Source: Streptomyces sp. D2-8 (GTDB taxonomy: Bacteria; Actinomycetota; Actinomycetes; Streptomycetales; Streptomycetaceae). From it: a stretch of DNA of 64,000 nt. Positions 53,683 to 63,486 of the stretch are shown here, one piece after another. The stretch covers positions 103,707-167,706 of the forward strand of contig NZ_JAAHBP010000024.1 of NCBI RefSeq assembly GCF_023184515.1. The letters run 5' to 3'. Numbering within the stretch: position 1 is the first letter of the stretch; each line of letters begins with the position of its first letter. Both the position numbers and the translations under genes were made by a program. The notes under the pieces were generated by a model, which did not search any database, was not told the origin of the DNA, and saw only the letters and a program-made list of their open reading frames with translations.

Positions 53683-54054
53683 GTGGCCATCGACAGGATC
53701 TGGTCGTACGCGCCGGACAGCGGTCACATCGAGGGGCAGGACCTGACCGGTTTCGCCGTCGCCGCGACCGACGGCACGATCGGGCACGTGGACCGGGAGG
53801 CCGCGCCGCACGGGATGCGGCATCTGGTCGTCGACACCGGTGTCTGGGTGTTCGGCCGCAGCGTCCTGGTGCCGGCCGGAGTCGTCACCGGCATCGACAC
53901 GGAGGGGAGGAAGGTCACACTGGCCTGCAGCAGGGCGGACGCCAAGGCGGCGCCCCGGTTCCAGACCGACAGCGAGACGAGGGACCAGGAGTACCTGCGG
54001 GCCGTGGGTGACTACTACGACCGGCTGCCGCCGCGCGAGACGGCCTCGGTCTGA
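53683..54054 (+). CDS. PRC-barrel domain protein
   Basis: A 123-residue protein with a PRC-barrel at about residues 20-85 (LTGFAVAATDGTIGHVDREA, HLVVDTGVWVFGRSVLVPAG). It then has an acidic helical tail ending YLRAVGDYYDRLPP. PRC-barrels bind RNA or other proteins; in Streptomyces such genes are often under stress sigma factors. GTG 53683 is preceded by GGGAGG and GGAG. The product is cytoplasmic with unknown role. Confidence 0.82.
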   Translation: MAIDRIWSYAPDSGHIEGQDLTGFAVAATDGTIGHVDREAAPHGMRHLVVDTGVWVFGRSVLVPAGVVTGIDTEGRKVTLACSRADAKAAPRFQTDSETRDQEYLRAVGDYYDRLPPRETASV

Positions 54055-54058
54055 GCCG

Positions 54059-54083
54059 GTCACGGGCGCCTCGCGCCCGTGAC
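54059..54083. terminator. Bidirectional hairpin terminator
   Basis: Perfect 11-bp GC-rich inverted repeat (54059-54069 with 54073-54083) and 3-nt loop, 4 bp after the PRC-barrel stop and 10 bp from the convergent RsbW-like gene stop. It can serve both. Confidence 0.85.
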
Positions 54084-54093
54084 GCTTCCCGGC

Positions 54094-54528
54094 TCACCAG
54101 GGCATGAACACGTGCACGTCCTTGCCCCGGCCGTCGGCCACCACGCTGACCTGGTCGCACAGCGTGTGGATCAGGTGCCAGCCGATGCCCCCGCCGCCGC
54201 TGCGCGGGTCGAAGGGGCGAGGGGCGGGCTCCGTGGTGCTGGTGTCGCGCAGAACCACATGCACACCGTCGAACGTCCGGCGCATCCGCAGCGCGAACGG
54301 ACCGGGGGCGTACTGGACCGCGTTGGCGGCCAGTTCCGTCACCACCAGCAGGATGTCGTCCCAGTACTCGGGGGCAGAGGGCGGGGCGGAGCGTGCCAGA
54401 TCACGCAAGAACTCCTCCGCGGCCAGCCGCGCACCTGTCACGTCATGCGGCTCGCCCACGAAGCTGTTCGTGCGGCTCGGGATCTCCTCGGAGGTCAGGG
54501 CGTCGTCCCCACGCGGCTCGGTTGACAT
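54094..54528 (-). CDS. RsbW-like ATP-binding anti-sigma kinase
   Basis: A 144-residue HATPase_c protein. Motifs: VVTELAANAVQYAPG (N box), VLRDTSTTEPAPRPF (G1 region, lacking the full DxGxG) and GGGIGWHLIHTLCD (G2). Part of the large actinomycete family that binds sigma factors or STAS proteins. ATG 54528 has a GGAAAGGCG-like site. The two perfect 12-bp direct repeats just upstream lie in its leader. Confidence 0.87.
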   Translation of the reverse strand: MSTEPRGDDALTSEEIPSRTNSFVGEPHDVTGARLAAEEFLRDLARSAPPSAPEYWDDILLVVTELAANAVQYAPGPFALRMRRTFDGVHVVLRDTSTTEPAPRPFDPRSGGGGIGWHLIHTLCDQVSVVADGRGKDVHVFMPW

Positions 54529-54555
54529 ATCGCCTTTCCGGCCCGGGCGTCAGCA

Positions 54556-54579
54556 AGGGCTGTCGTCAGGGCTGTCGTC
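54556..54579. repeat. Two tandem 12-bp direct repeats
   Basis: AGGGCTGTCGTC occurs twice back to back, 28-51 bp upstream of the RsbW-like kinase start. It could be a binding site or simple slippage in the leader. Confidence 0.7.
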
Positions 54580-54645
54580 CTTTCTCTTGCGTCGCCACTG
54601 TTGCGTGTTCCCGAGGGGGCGAGGCCTAGTCGTCCGGTTGCACGC

Positions 54646-56544
54646 TCAGCGGAACACATTGTCCGAATCATCCCAGTTTGGCGGTTCGTCCGGGGTGCTC
54701 GGCCGCCCGGGACGCCTGCGTGACTGGTACATCGCGTCGATCTCGGAAGCGTAGTGCCGCACGATCTCGTCCCGGCGCAGCTTCATCGACGGCGTCAGCA
54801 GCCCGTTGGCCACGTCGAACGGCTCCGGCAGGACCCGGAACACCCGGATCGACTCCGACGGCGACACGGCGCTGTTGGCCGCGGCCACGGCCCGCGCGAC
54901 CTCCTCCCGCAGCGCGTTCTCCTCCCGTGCCTCCCGCATCTCGCCCTGCAGCGCCAGCGCCGCCCGCCAGTGCGCCAGGAACTCCGGATCCAGCGTGATC
55001 AGGGCGCCGACGCAGGGCCGGTTGTCCCCCACGACCACCGCCTGGTGGATGAGCGGGTGCATCCGCAGCCGCTGCTCCAGGGCGAGCGGGGCGACGCTCT
55101 TGCCGCTGCTGGTGATGATGATGTCCTTCTTGCGGCCGGTGATCGTGAGATAGCCCTCCGAGTCCAGCCGCCCGAGGTCCCCGGTGGCGAGCCACCCGCC
55201 GCGCAGCGCGGCCCGGGTGGCGGCCTGGTCGCCCACATACCCCTGGAACACCGACGGGCCGCGCACCAGGATCTCCCCGTCCTCGGCCACCTGGATCTCC
55301 ATGCCCGGCAGGGCTCGCCCGACCGTCCCGGACTTCTCCCGGCCCAGCGGCTGCATCGTCACCCCGCCGGCGGTCTCCGTCAGGCCGTACCCGTCGTGCA
55401 CGTAGATGCCGATGCCCTCGTAGAAGAGGGACAGATCGCGGCTGAGGGGGGAGCCGCCGGACGTCGCCCGCTGCACCCGTCCGCCCAGCGCCGCCCGCAG
55501 CCTGCGGTACACCGTGCGCTCGTACAGGGCGTGCTGGAGCCGCAGGTCGAAGCCGGGGCCCCGGCCGCGGCCCAGCCGCTGGCGCTCCAGGGCCGCGGCG
55601 AAGTCCCGGGCCGTCTCGGCGGCCCGCTCGAACAGTCCGCCGTGACCCCTCTGCTGAGCCGTGCGCAGGAAGTTCTTGTAGATCTTCTCGAGGATCGACG
55701 GGACCGCGTAGAGGTAGGTCGGCCGGAACGAGCGCAGCGCCGCCGACAGCGCCTCCCCGCTCAGATCCCCCTGGTGCCCCATCAGCAGCCCGCCGCGCAC
55801 GCACAGCCCCTGGATCATCAGCCCGTACACATGGGAGAAGGGCAGGAAGGCGAGCACGGAGCCCTGCTCCCCGCGCCGCGCGGCCGTGTGCCCCCAGCCC
55901 GCCAGCAGCGTGTCGCAGGGGCCGGCCAGGTTGCGGTGGCTGAGCGCGCAGCCCATGGCATGGCCGGAGGTGCCGGAGGTGTAGGCGATGACGGCCGTGG
56001 AGTCCGGCAGCACGATGCGGCGCATCGAGTCGACCGTGGCGATCGGGATGAACTCCCCGCGCACCGTCAGGTCCTCCAGGGCGCCCGCGTCCAGCTGCCA
56101 GACGTGGCGCAGCAGCGGCAGCGACGCGCACACCGAGCCGACGGTCATGACCCCCTGCTCGTCCTCGACCACCACGGCCACGCAGCCGGCGTCCCGCAGG
56201 ATCCACTCCACCTGGTCGCGTGACGACGTCGGATAGACCGGGACGACCTCGGCGCCCACGGCCCACAGCGCGTGGCACAGGACCGTCCACTCGAACCGGG
56301 TGCGCGCCATGATCGCCACGCGGTGGCCCGGCGCGATCCCCGAGGCGATCAGCCCCTTGGCCACGTCCACCACCTCGTCGCGCAGCTCGATCGCCGTCAC
56401 CTCCTCCCAGGTCGCGGAGGCCGGGTCGGCGCGGCGGGCGAGCATCGGGCGGGTCGGTTCGCGGTCCGCCGTCTCGAAGACGCTGTCGGCGAGCCCGCCG
56501 GTCAGGGGCGCCACGGTCGGGGGAGCGAGGGCGAGGTCGCGCAT
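54646..56544 (-). CDS. AMP-dependent acyl-CoA synthetase, FadD15-like
   Basis: A 632-residue adenylate-forming enzyme that activates long-chain fatty acids to acyl-CoA. Core motifs: AYTSGTSG (residues about 188-194), HDGYGLTETAGG (A5), WLATGDLGRLDSEGYLTITGRKKD (A7/A8) and the A10 lysine in LTPSMKLRRDE. In the P-loop the usual xPKG is HAMG, so the conserved lysine is missing. ATG 56544 follows GGAG at 8 nt; the frame is open to 56595 without a site. It is a single gene. Confidence 0.88.
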   Translation of the reverse strand: MRDLALAPPTVAPLTGGLADSVFETADREPTRPMLARRADPASATWEEVTAIELRDEVVDVAKGLIASGIAPGHRVAIMARTRFEWTVLCHALWAVGAEVVPVYPTSSRDQVEWILRDAGCVAVVVEDEQGVMTVGSVCASLPLLRHVWQLDAGALEDLTVRGEFIPIATVDSMRRIVLPDSTAVIAYTSGTSGHAMGCALSHRNLAGPCDTLLAGWGHTAARRGEQGSVLAFLPFSHVYGLMIQGLCVRGGLLMGHQGDLSGEALSAALRSFRPTYLYAVPSILEKIYKNFLRTAQQRGHGGLFERAAETARDFAAALERQRLGRGRGPGFDLRLQHALYERTVYRRLRAALGGRVQRATSGGSPLSRDLSLFYEGIGIYVHDGYGLTETAGGVTMQPLGREKSGTVGRALPGMEIQVAEDGEILVRGPSVFQGYVGDQAATRAALRGGWLATGDLGRLDSEGYLTITGRKKDIIITSSGKSVAPLALEQRLRMHPLIHQAVVVGDNRPCVGALITLDPEFLAHWRAALALQGEMREAREENALREEVARAVAAANSAVSPSESIRVFRVLPEPFDVANGLLTPSMKLRRDEIVRHYASEIDAMYQSRRRPGRPSTPDEPPNWDDSDNVFR

Positions 56545-56696
56545 GCACTGCTCCTGACATGTACGGGGTGTGACGTTGCCGACGGGTACCGTCATCGGCG
56601 GTGCTCGAATGTAGTCGAGTGGAGACCCTTCGGGGTCGGAAAATACGGAAGTGGAATCCCCTGATGATCTCGGGGTGACCGGGGGACACGGACGGC

Positions 56697-56930
56697 ATGA
56701 CTCACATCAGCCCCGATCCCGAACCCGAACGCACCCCCGGTCTGGAACCCGGCGGTGGTGTACCACCGGGCGAGACCCCACCCGCGGAGAGCAGCATGCC
56801 CGAAACGCTGCCCCGGGAGACACACAACCCGACCAAGGGCTGGGCCAGGGCCCCGCTGACCGTGATCATCCTCGTGGTGGTGCTGATCGCGGCGTTCTTC
56901 CTGGCCTACGCCCTGGTCCTGATCCTCTGA
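56697..56930 (+). CDS. DUF6480 single-pass membrane protein
   Basis: A 77-residue protein of a Streptomyces family. The N-terminal 45 residues are Pro/Glu-rich (MTHISPDPEPERTPGLEPGG), and one C-terminal membrane helix follows (LTVIILVVVLIAAFFLAYAL). Function unknown; small proteins of this type are often stress-induced. The upstream 150 bp separates it from the divergent acyl-CoA synthetase. Confidence 0.85.
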   Translation: MTHISPDPEPERTPGLEPGGGVPPGETPPAESSMPETLPRETHNPTKGWARAPLTVIILVVVLIAAFFLAYALVLIL

Positions 56931-56957
56931 GCCCCTGCCCGGAACAGACGGGACGCC

Positions 56958-58046
56958 TCACGCCTGCGTGTGGCGGACGCACTCGGTGACGACGTCCCGC
57001 AGACTCCCCGTGCGCTCCATCAGCGCGCGCTGCACCCGAGCGCCGTTGCCCCTCCTCAGCAGTTCGTCGCAGGCGGCCCGGGCCCGCTCCAGGTCACCGG
57101 TGCCCGCGAGGGCCTCCTGGACATGGTCCAGCAGGGCACGGACCACGGCCTCGGCGGGCATGCGCCGCATGGTCTCGGGGTGCAGCAACTCGTCCGAAAG
57201 GCCGGATCGGGCGGCCTGCCAGTCGGCCAGCCGCAGCAGACTGACGCCGTGGCCGAGCGGCTCCCGGCCGGCCTGCCACTCCCGCGCGGCCGTCTCGACC
57301 AGCCCGCGGACGAGGGTGGCGATCAGCGCGGCCGTGCCGGAGTGCAAGCAGACGTCCGAGACCCGGATCTCCACCGTCGGGTACTGCTGGGACAGCCGCG
57401 CGTCGAAGTAGATCATCCCGTCGTCGAGGATGACGCCGGTCGCCACCATGTCCGAGATCACACGGTGGTACCGCTCGGCCGAGCCGAAGATCTCGACAGG
57501 ACCGGCCGACGGCCAGCGCCCCCACACCCTGCTGCGGTAGCTGCTGTACCCCGTGTCCTTGCCCTGCCAGAACGGCGAGTTCGCGCTCAGCGCCCGCAGC
57601 ACCGGCAGCCACGGCCGCAGCCGGTCGACGACCGCGACGCCCTCCTCGTCGGACTCGACCGACACGTGCACATGGCAGCCCATGACGAGCTGCTCCCGGG
57701 TGGCGATGCCGTACTGCTCCGCCATCCACTGGTAACGCTGGTTGACTCCGATGGCCGGACTGACCGGCAGCGGCGAGGTGGCGAGCGCCGCCACGGTGCA
57801 GCCGATCTCCCCCGCGTGCCGGGCGGCCTCCTTGCGGCAGCGGGCGATCTCCGCGCGCAGGCTCTCCATGGACGACTGCGGATGGGTGGCGAACTCCAGC
57901 ATCTGCTCATGGAGTTCCTTCTCGAAGACGTCCTGATCCGCGTCGTCCTTCTCCGCCCGGGCGAGCACCGCTGCGGACAGCGCCCGCGGTTCACCGGTCT
58001 CCGGATCGACCAGGAGGAGTTCCTCCTCCACTCCCACGGTGCGCAC
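56958..58046 (-). CDS. YbdK-type carboxylate-amine ligase (GCS2 family)
   Basis: A 362-residue ATP-grasp-like enzyme of the glutamate-cysteine ligase 2 family. Motifs: RTVGVEEELLLVDP at the N-terminus (metal and substrate-binding Glu), GCHVHVSVES and TVEIRVSDVCLHSGTA. The YbdK branch makes gamma-glutamyl bonds weakly and its true role is unclear; streptomycetes use mycothiol, not glutathione. GTG 58046 is chosen; a longer frame runs through the hairpin at 58076-58107. It follows the glg operon on the same strand but is separated by that terminator. Confidence 0.88.
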   Translation of the reverse strand: MRTVGVEEELLLVDPETGEPRALSAAVLARAEKDDADQDVFEKELHEQMLEFATHPQSSMESLRAEIARCRKEAARHAGEIGCTVAALATSPLPVSPAIGVNQRYQWMAEQYGIATREQLVMGCHVHVSVESDEEGVAVVDRLRPWLPVLRALSANSPFWQGKDTGYSSYRSRVWGRWPSAGPVEIFGSAERYHRVISDMVATGVILDDGMIYFDARLSQQYPTVEIRVSDVCLHSGTAALIATLVRGLVETAAREWQAGREPLGHGVSLLRLADWQAARSGLSDELLHPETMRRMPAEAVVRALLDHVQEALAGTGDLERARAACDELLRRGNGARVQRALMERTGSLRDVVTECVRHTQA

Positions 58047-58075
58047 CTGATGCCCGCCCTTCTGTGCCCTGCCGC

Positions 58076-58107
58076 GTCGTACCACCGGGGGCACCCGGTG
58101 GTACGAC
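58076..58107. terminator. Hairpin terminator of the glgE-treS-pep2-glgB operon
   Basis: Perfect 14-bp inverted repeat (58076-58089 with 58094-58107), 4-nt loop, 51 bp past the glgB stop on the minus strand. It separates the operon from the ligase gene. Confidence 0.85.
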
Positions 58108-58157
58108 CCCCAGTGCCCCTCACAGGCGGGTGGGACACCTGTTGGGGCGGCAGGACT

Positions 58158-60365
58158 TCACACGGCGAACGGCGTCAGCCACACCGTGGCGAGCGGGGGC
58201 AGCGTGATGTGGACACGGCCTTCCTCCGGTTTGACCGGGTCCGGGTTGGTGACGCCGCTGCCGCCGTAGCGCGTGTCGTCGGTGTTGAGCCGTTCCTCCC
58301 AGGCGACGACGTCACCCGGCACCCACAGGCCGTAGTCCTGCCGCACGACGGGGGAGAAGTTCGACACCGCCAGCAGCGGATTGCCCTCGGCGTCGTAGCG
58401 GAGGAACGCGAAGACGTTGTCGTCGGCCGAGTCCACCGCGACCCACCTGAAGCCCTCCGGGCGGGTGTCGCACTGCCACAGCGACGGCGTCGCCCGGTAC
58501 GCGGTGTTCAGGTCGCGGACCAGGTCGCGCACGCCCCGGTGGTCGCCCGCCGAGTGGTAGCCGTCGTCGAGCAGCCACCACTCCGGCCCCTGCTCCACCG
58601 ACCATTCGGCGCCCTGCGCGAACTCCTGCCCCATGAACAGCAGCTGCTTGCCCGGGTGGCCCCACATGAAGCCGAGGTAGGCCCGGTGCGTGGCGCGCCG
58701 CTGCCACCAGTCGCCGGGCATCTTCGACACCAGCGCCTGCTTGCCGTGCACGACCTCGTCGTGGGAGATCGGCAGGACGTAGTTCTCGCTGTAGGCGTAC
58801 ACCATCGAGAACGTCAACTCGTGGTGGTGGTACTTGCGGTGCACCGGCTCGTGGGCGATGTACTCCAGCGAGTCGTGCATCCAGCCCATGTTCCACTTCA
58901 GCCCGAAGCCGAGCCCGCCGGTGTCGGTCGGCCGGGTCACCCCGCCCCAGGCCGTGGACTCCTCCGCGATCGTGACCACGCCCGGAGCCCGCCGGTACAC
59001 GGTCGCGTTCATCTCCTGCAGGAACCCCATGGCCGCCAGGTCCTCCCGGCCGCCGTAGGCGTTGGGCTCCCACTGGCCGTCCTCGCGCGAGTAGTCCAGG
59101 TAGAGCATCGAGGCGACCGCGTCGACCCGCAGCCCGTCGATGTGGAACTCCTCGCACCAGTACACGGCGTTCGCGACGAGGAAGTTGCGCACCTCGGTGC
59201 GGCCGAAGTCGAACTCGTACGTGCCCCAGTCCGGGTGCTCCGCACGCCGGTCGTCCCCGGGCTCGTACAGCGGTTCCCCGTCGAACCGGGCCAGCGCCCA
59301 GTCGTCCTTCGGGAAGTGCGCCGGCACCCAGTCCATGATCACGCCGAGGCCGGCCCGGTGGCAGGCGTCGACGAAGAACCGGAAGTCGTCCGGAGTCCCG
59401 AGCCGGGCCGTCGGAGCGTAGAACCCCGTGACCTGGTAACCCCAGGACCCGTGGAAGGGATGCTCGGCGACCGGCATCAGCTCGACGTGCGTGAAGCCCA
59501 TGTCCTTCACGTACGCCGGGAGTTCCTCGGCGAGCTGCCGGTAGGTCAGCCCCGGCCGCCAGGAGGCAAGGTGCACCTCGTACACCGACATGGGCGCCTC
59601 GTGCACCGGCGTGTCCGCGCGGTGCGCCATCCACTCGGTGTCGCCCCACTGGTAGTGCGAGGCCGTCACGATCGACGCCGTGTTGGGCGGCTCCTCGCAG
59701 CGACGGGCCATCGGGTCGGCCTTGAGGAAGCGCTGGCCGTATCGCGAGTGGATCTCGAACTTGTACGCGGTGCCCTCGCCGACGCCCGGCAGGAACAGCT
59801 CCCACACGCCGGAGGCGCCCAGGGACCGCATCGGGAACTGCGTCCCGTCCCAGTGGGTGAAGTCCGTGGCGACCCGCACGCCCTGCGCGTTCGGCGCCCA
59901 CACGGTGAACCGGGTGCCGGTGACGCCCTCGTGGGTCATGGGCTGCGCACCGAGCGCCGTCCACAGCTCCTCGTGCCGGCCCTCGCGGATGAGGTGCAGG
60001 TCGAGCTCGCCGAGCGCGGGCAGGAAGCGGTACGGGTCGTGCGTCTCCTGCTGGCCGTCCTCGTACGCCACGTGCAGGGTGTACTCGGGGATCGCGTCCA
60101 GCGGCAGCACGCCCGAGAAGAGGCCGTCCCCCTCCGAGACGAGGGCCGTGCGCCTGCCGCCGATCACCACGCTCACGGCGCGGGCGAAGGGGCGCAGGGC
60201 CCGGAACACGACCCCGCCGGGCACCGGGTGGGCGCCCAGCAGCCCGTGCGGATCGTAATGGGCACCCGCCAGCAGACGTCCGCGGTCCTCCGGACTCAGT
60301 GCGGGCGCGGTCGTGCTCGGGACCGGACCTGACGGCTCCGGGATTGAGGTGTCTCGCAGGGCCAC
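58158..60365 (-). CDS. glgB: 1,4-alpha-glucan branching enzyme GlgB
   Basis: A 735-residue GH13 enzyme that introduces alpha-1,6 branches into glucan. N-terminal CBM48-like modules (about 30-230), then the barrel with conserved regions: DWVPAHFPKD (I), GLRVDAVASMLYLD with the nucleophile Asp (II), VTIAEESTAWGG with the acid Glu (III) and LPISHDEVVHGK (IV). GTG 60365 starts 3 bp after the pep2 stop, so translation is probably coupled. It branches the polymer made by GlgE. Confidence 0.97.
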   Translation of the reverse strand: MALRDTSIPEPSGPVPSTTAPALSPEDRGRLLAGAHYDPHGLLGAHPVPGGVVFRALRPFARAVSVVIGGRRTALVSEGDGLFSGVLPLDAIPEYTLHVAYEDGQQETHDPYRFLPALGELDLHLIREGRHEELWTALGAQPMTHEGVTGTRFTVWAPNAQGVRVATDFTHWDGTQFPMRSLGASGVWELFLPGVGEGTAYKFEIHSRYGQRFLKADPMARRCEEPPNTASIVTASHYQWGDTEWMAHRADTPVHEAPMSVYEVHLASWRPGLTYRQLAEELPAYVKDMGFTHVELMPVAEHPFHGSWGYQVTGFYAPTARLGTPDDFRFFVDACHRAGLGVIMDWVPAHFPKDDWALARFDGEPLYEPGDDRRAEHPDWGTYEFDFGRTEVRNFLVANAVYWCEEFHIDGLRVDAVASMLYLDYSREDGQWEPNAYGGREDLAAMGFLQEMNATVYRRAPGVVTIAEESTAWGGVTRPTDTGGLGFGLKWNMGWMHDSLEYIAHEPVHRKYHHHELTFSMVYAYSENYVLPISHDEVVHGKQALVSKMPGDWWQRRATHRAYLGFMWGHPGKQLLFMGQEFAQGAEWSVEQGPEWWLLDDGYHSAGDHRGVRDLVRDLNTAYRATPSLWQCDTRPEGFRWVAVDSADDNVFAFLRYDAEGNPLLAVSNFSPVVRQDYGLWVPGDVVAWEERLNTDDTRYGGSGVTNPDPVKPEEGRVHITLPPLATVWLTPFAV

Positions 60366-60368
60366 GGC

Positions 60369-61739
60369 TCAGTCTCCTCTCACAGCGAGGCGCTCGATCG
60401 CCGCCATCGGTACAGGCAGCCAGTCGGGGCGGTGCCGTGCCTCGTACAGCACCTCGTACACGGCCCGGTCCGTCTCATAGGCGCGGAGCAGTCCGTGTTT
60501 CTTGCGCGGGTCCCAGCCGGCGCGGGCGGCGTAGCCCGCGCAGTAGGCCTCGCGGCAGCGGCGGGCCCACTCCGGGCGCCAGGGGCGGCGCTGCCGGGCG
60601 GCGTAGTCGAAGGAACGCAGCATCCCGGCGATGTCCCGCACGGGGGAGTGGGCGCTGCGCCGTTCGGAGAGCGGCCGGGAGGGCTCGCCCTCGAAGTCGA
60701 TGACGAACCACTCGCGCCCGGCCCGCAGTACCTGGCCCAGGTGCAGATCGCCGTGGATGCGCTGGGCGGGCGGCCCGGGGTCGCAGCTGGTGAGGGCGGC
60801 GAACGCGGTCCGCAGTCCCGGCACGAACGGCTGAAGCGCGGGCACGCAGTGCGCGGCGGCGTCCAGCCGCTCGATCATCGCGGCGGCCGTCTGCCCGTTC
60901 TCCCCGGGCCCGCCGACGGGGAACGCCGACGCCAGCGCGAGGTGCACCTCCGCCGTGGCCGCGCCCAGCGCCCGGGCCTGGACCGTGAAGTCGTCCCCGG
61001 CGGCCAGCGCGTGCAGCCCCAGCGTCCAGCCGTCGGAGGCGTCCCGCAGATACGGCTGGAGCACGCCGAGGGTGGCCTTGAAAGGGTGGTTCGTCTGGAA
61101 CCAGGCGACGGGAGCGGGCACGCGGTGACAGCCCTGGCGAGCCAGTGCGCCCGGCACCTCCAGATCCGGGTTGACGCCCGGCTGGATGCGCCGGAAGACC
61201 TTCAGGATGTACTCGTCGCCGTACACCAGCGAGGAGTTGGACTGCTCGGCGTCCAGCAGCCGCGGCACCAGCCCGGCGGGCACCTGCTGGTCCGGGTCGC
61301 AGTCGAAGCGCAGGGGGCCCGCGGTGCCCGGGTGCCGCAGCCGGTCCAGCAGCAGCTGGGCCGAACGGGGGTCGTGCAGCGCGTCGTAGACCGTCAGTCC
61401 GGCCAGCGGCCCGTCCTGCACCCGCCCGATGAGCGCCCGCCCGAGCCGCGGCGACGGCTGCTCCCGCACGCCGAGCAGCAGCTGGTAACAGTCGCCGGCC
61501 GGGGGAGCCCCGCCGGGCGAGGGCACGCCCGTGTGGCCGGCGTGACCGGCGTGGACCAGCAGATGCAGACAGCCCGGGAAGAGCTCGGTCATCGACAGCA
61601 GACCGAGTTCCGTGACGGGCCGGTCCTTGCCCGCGAACCAGCGCTGCCGGGGCAGCCATTCGCGCAGCAGCCCGCCGAGCGACTCCATGGGCTCGCCCAG
61701 GCGCGGGAGGTCCGGGCCGAGGGATGCGGTCTTCGGCAT
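60369..61739 (-). CDS. pep2: Maltokinase Pep2
   Basis: A 456-residue kinase that converts maltose to maltose 1-phosphate with ATP, feeding GlgE. The aminoglycoside-phosphotransferase-like fold shows RIHGDLHLGQVL (catalytic Asp, Asn-type loop) and WFVIDFEGEPSRPL (metal-binding Asp), and the N-terminal cap has EWLPRQRWFAGKDRP typical of Pep2/Mak. ATG 61739 has GGAGG 7 nt upstream; the GTG at 61745 is too close to it. It lies 28 bp after treS. Confidence 0.94.
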   Translation of the reverse strand: MPKTASLGPDLPRLGEPMESLGGLLREWLPRQRWFAGKDRPVTELGLLSMTELFPGCLHLLVHAGHAGHTGVPSPGGAPPAGDCYQLLLGVREQPSPRLGRALIGRVQDGPLAGLTVYDALHDPRSAQLLLDRLRHPGTAGPLRFDCDPDQQVPAGLVPRLLDAEQSNSSLVYGDEYILKVFRRIQPGVNPDLEVPGALARQGCHRVPAPVAWFQTNHPFKATLGVLQPYLRDASDGWTLGLHALAAGDDFTVQARALGAATAEVHLALASAFPVGGPGENGQTAAAMIERLDAAAHCVPALQPFVPGLRTAFAALTSCDPGPPAQRIHGDLHLGQVLRAGREWFVIDFEGEPSRPLSERRSAHSPVRDIAGMLRSFDYAARQRRPWRPEWARRCREAYCAGYAARAGWDPRKKHGLLRAYETDRAVYEVLYEARHRPDWLPVPMAAIERLAVRGD

Positions 61740-61767
61740 GGTCACGCCTCCTTTCGTCGGCGCAGGC

Positions 61768-63482
<1,715 letters not shown>

Positions 63483-63486
<4 letters not shown>

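Noticed and set aside
56970..60332. A 1,120-codon open frame on the plus strand
   Set aside because: It runs antisense through the ligase and glgB genes, has a Val/Arg/Gly/Pro-rich composition and no motif; it is a by-product of high GC at third positions.
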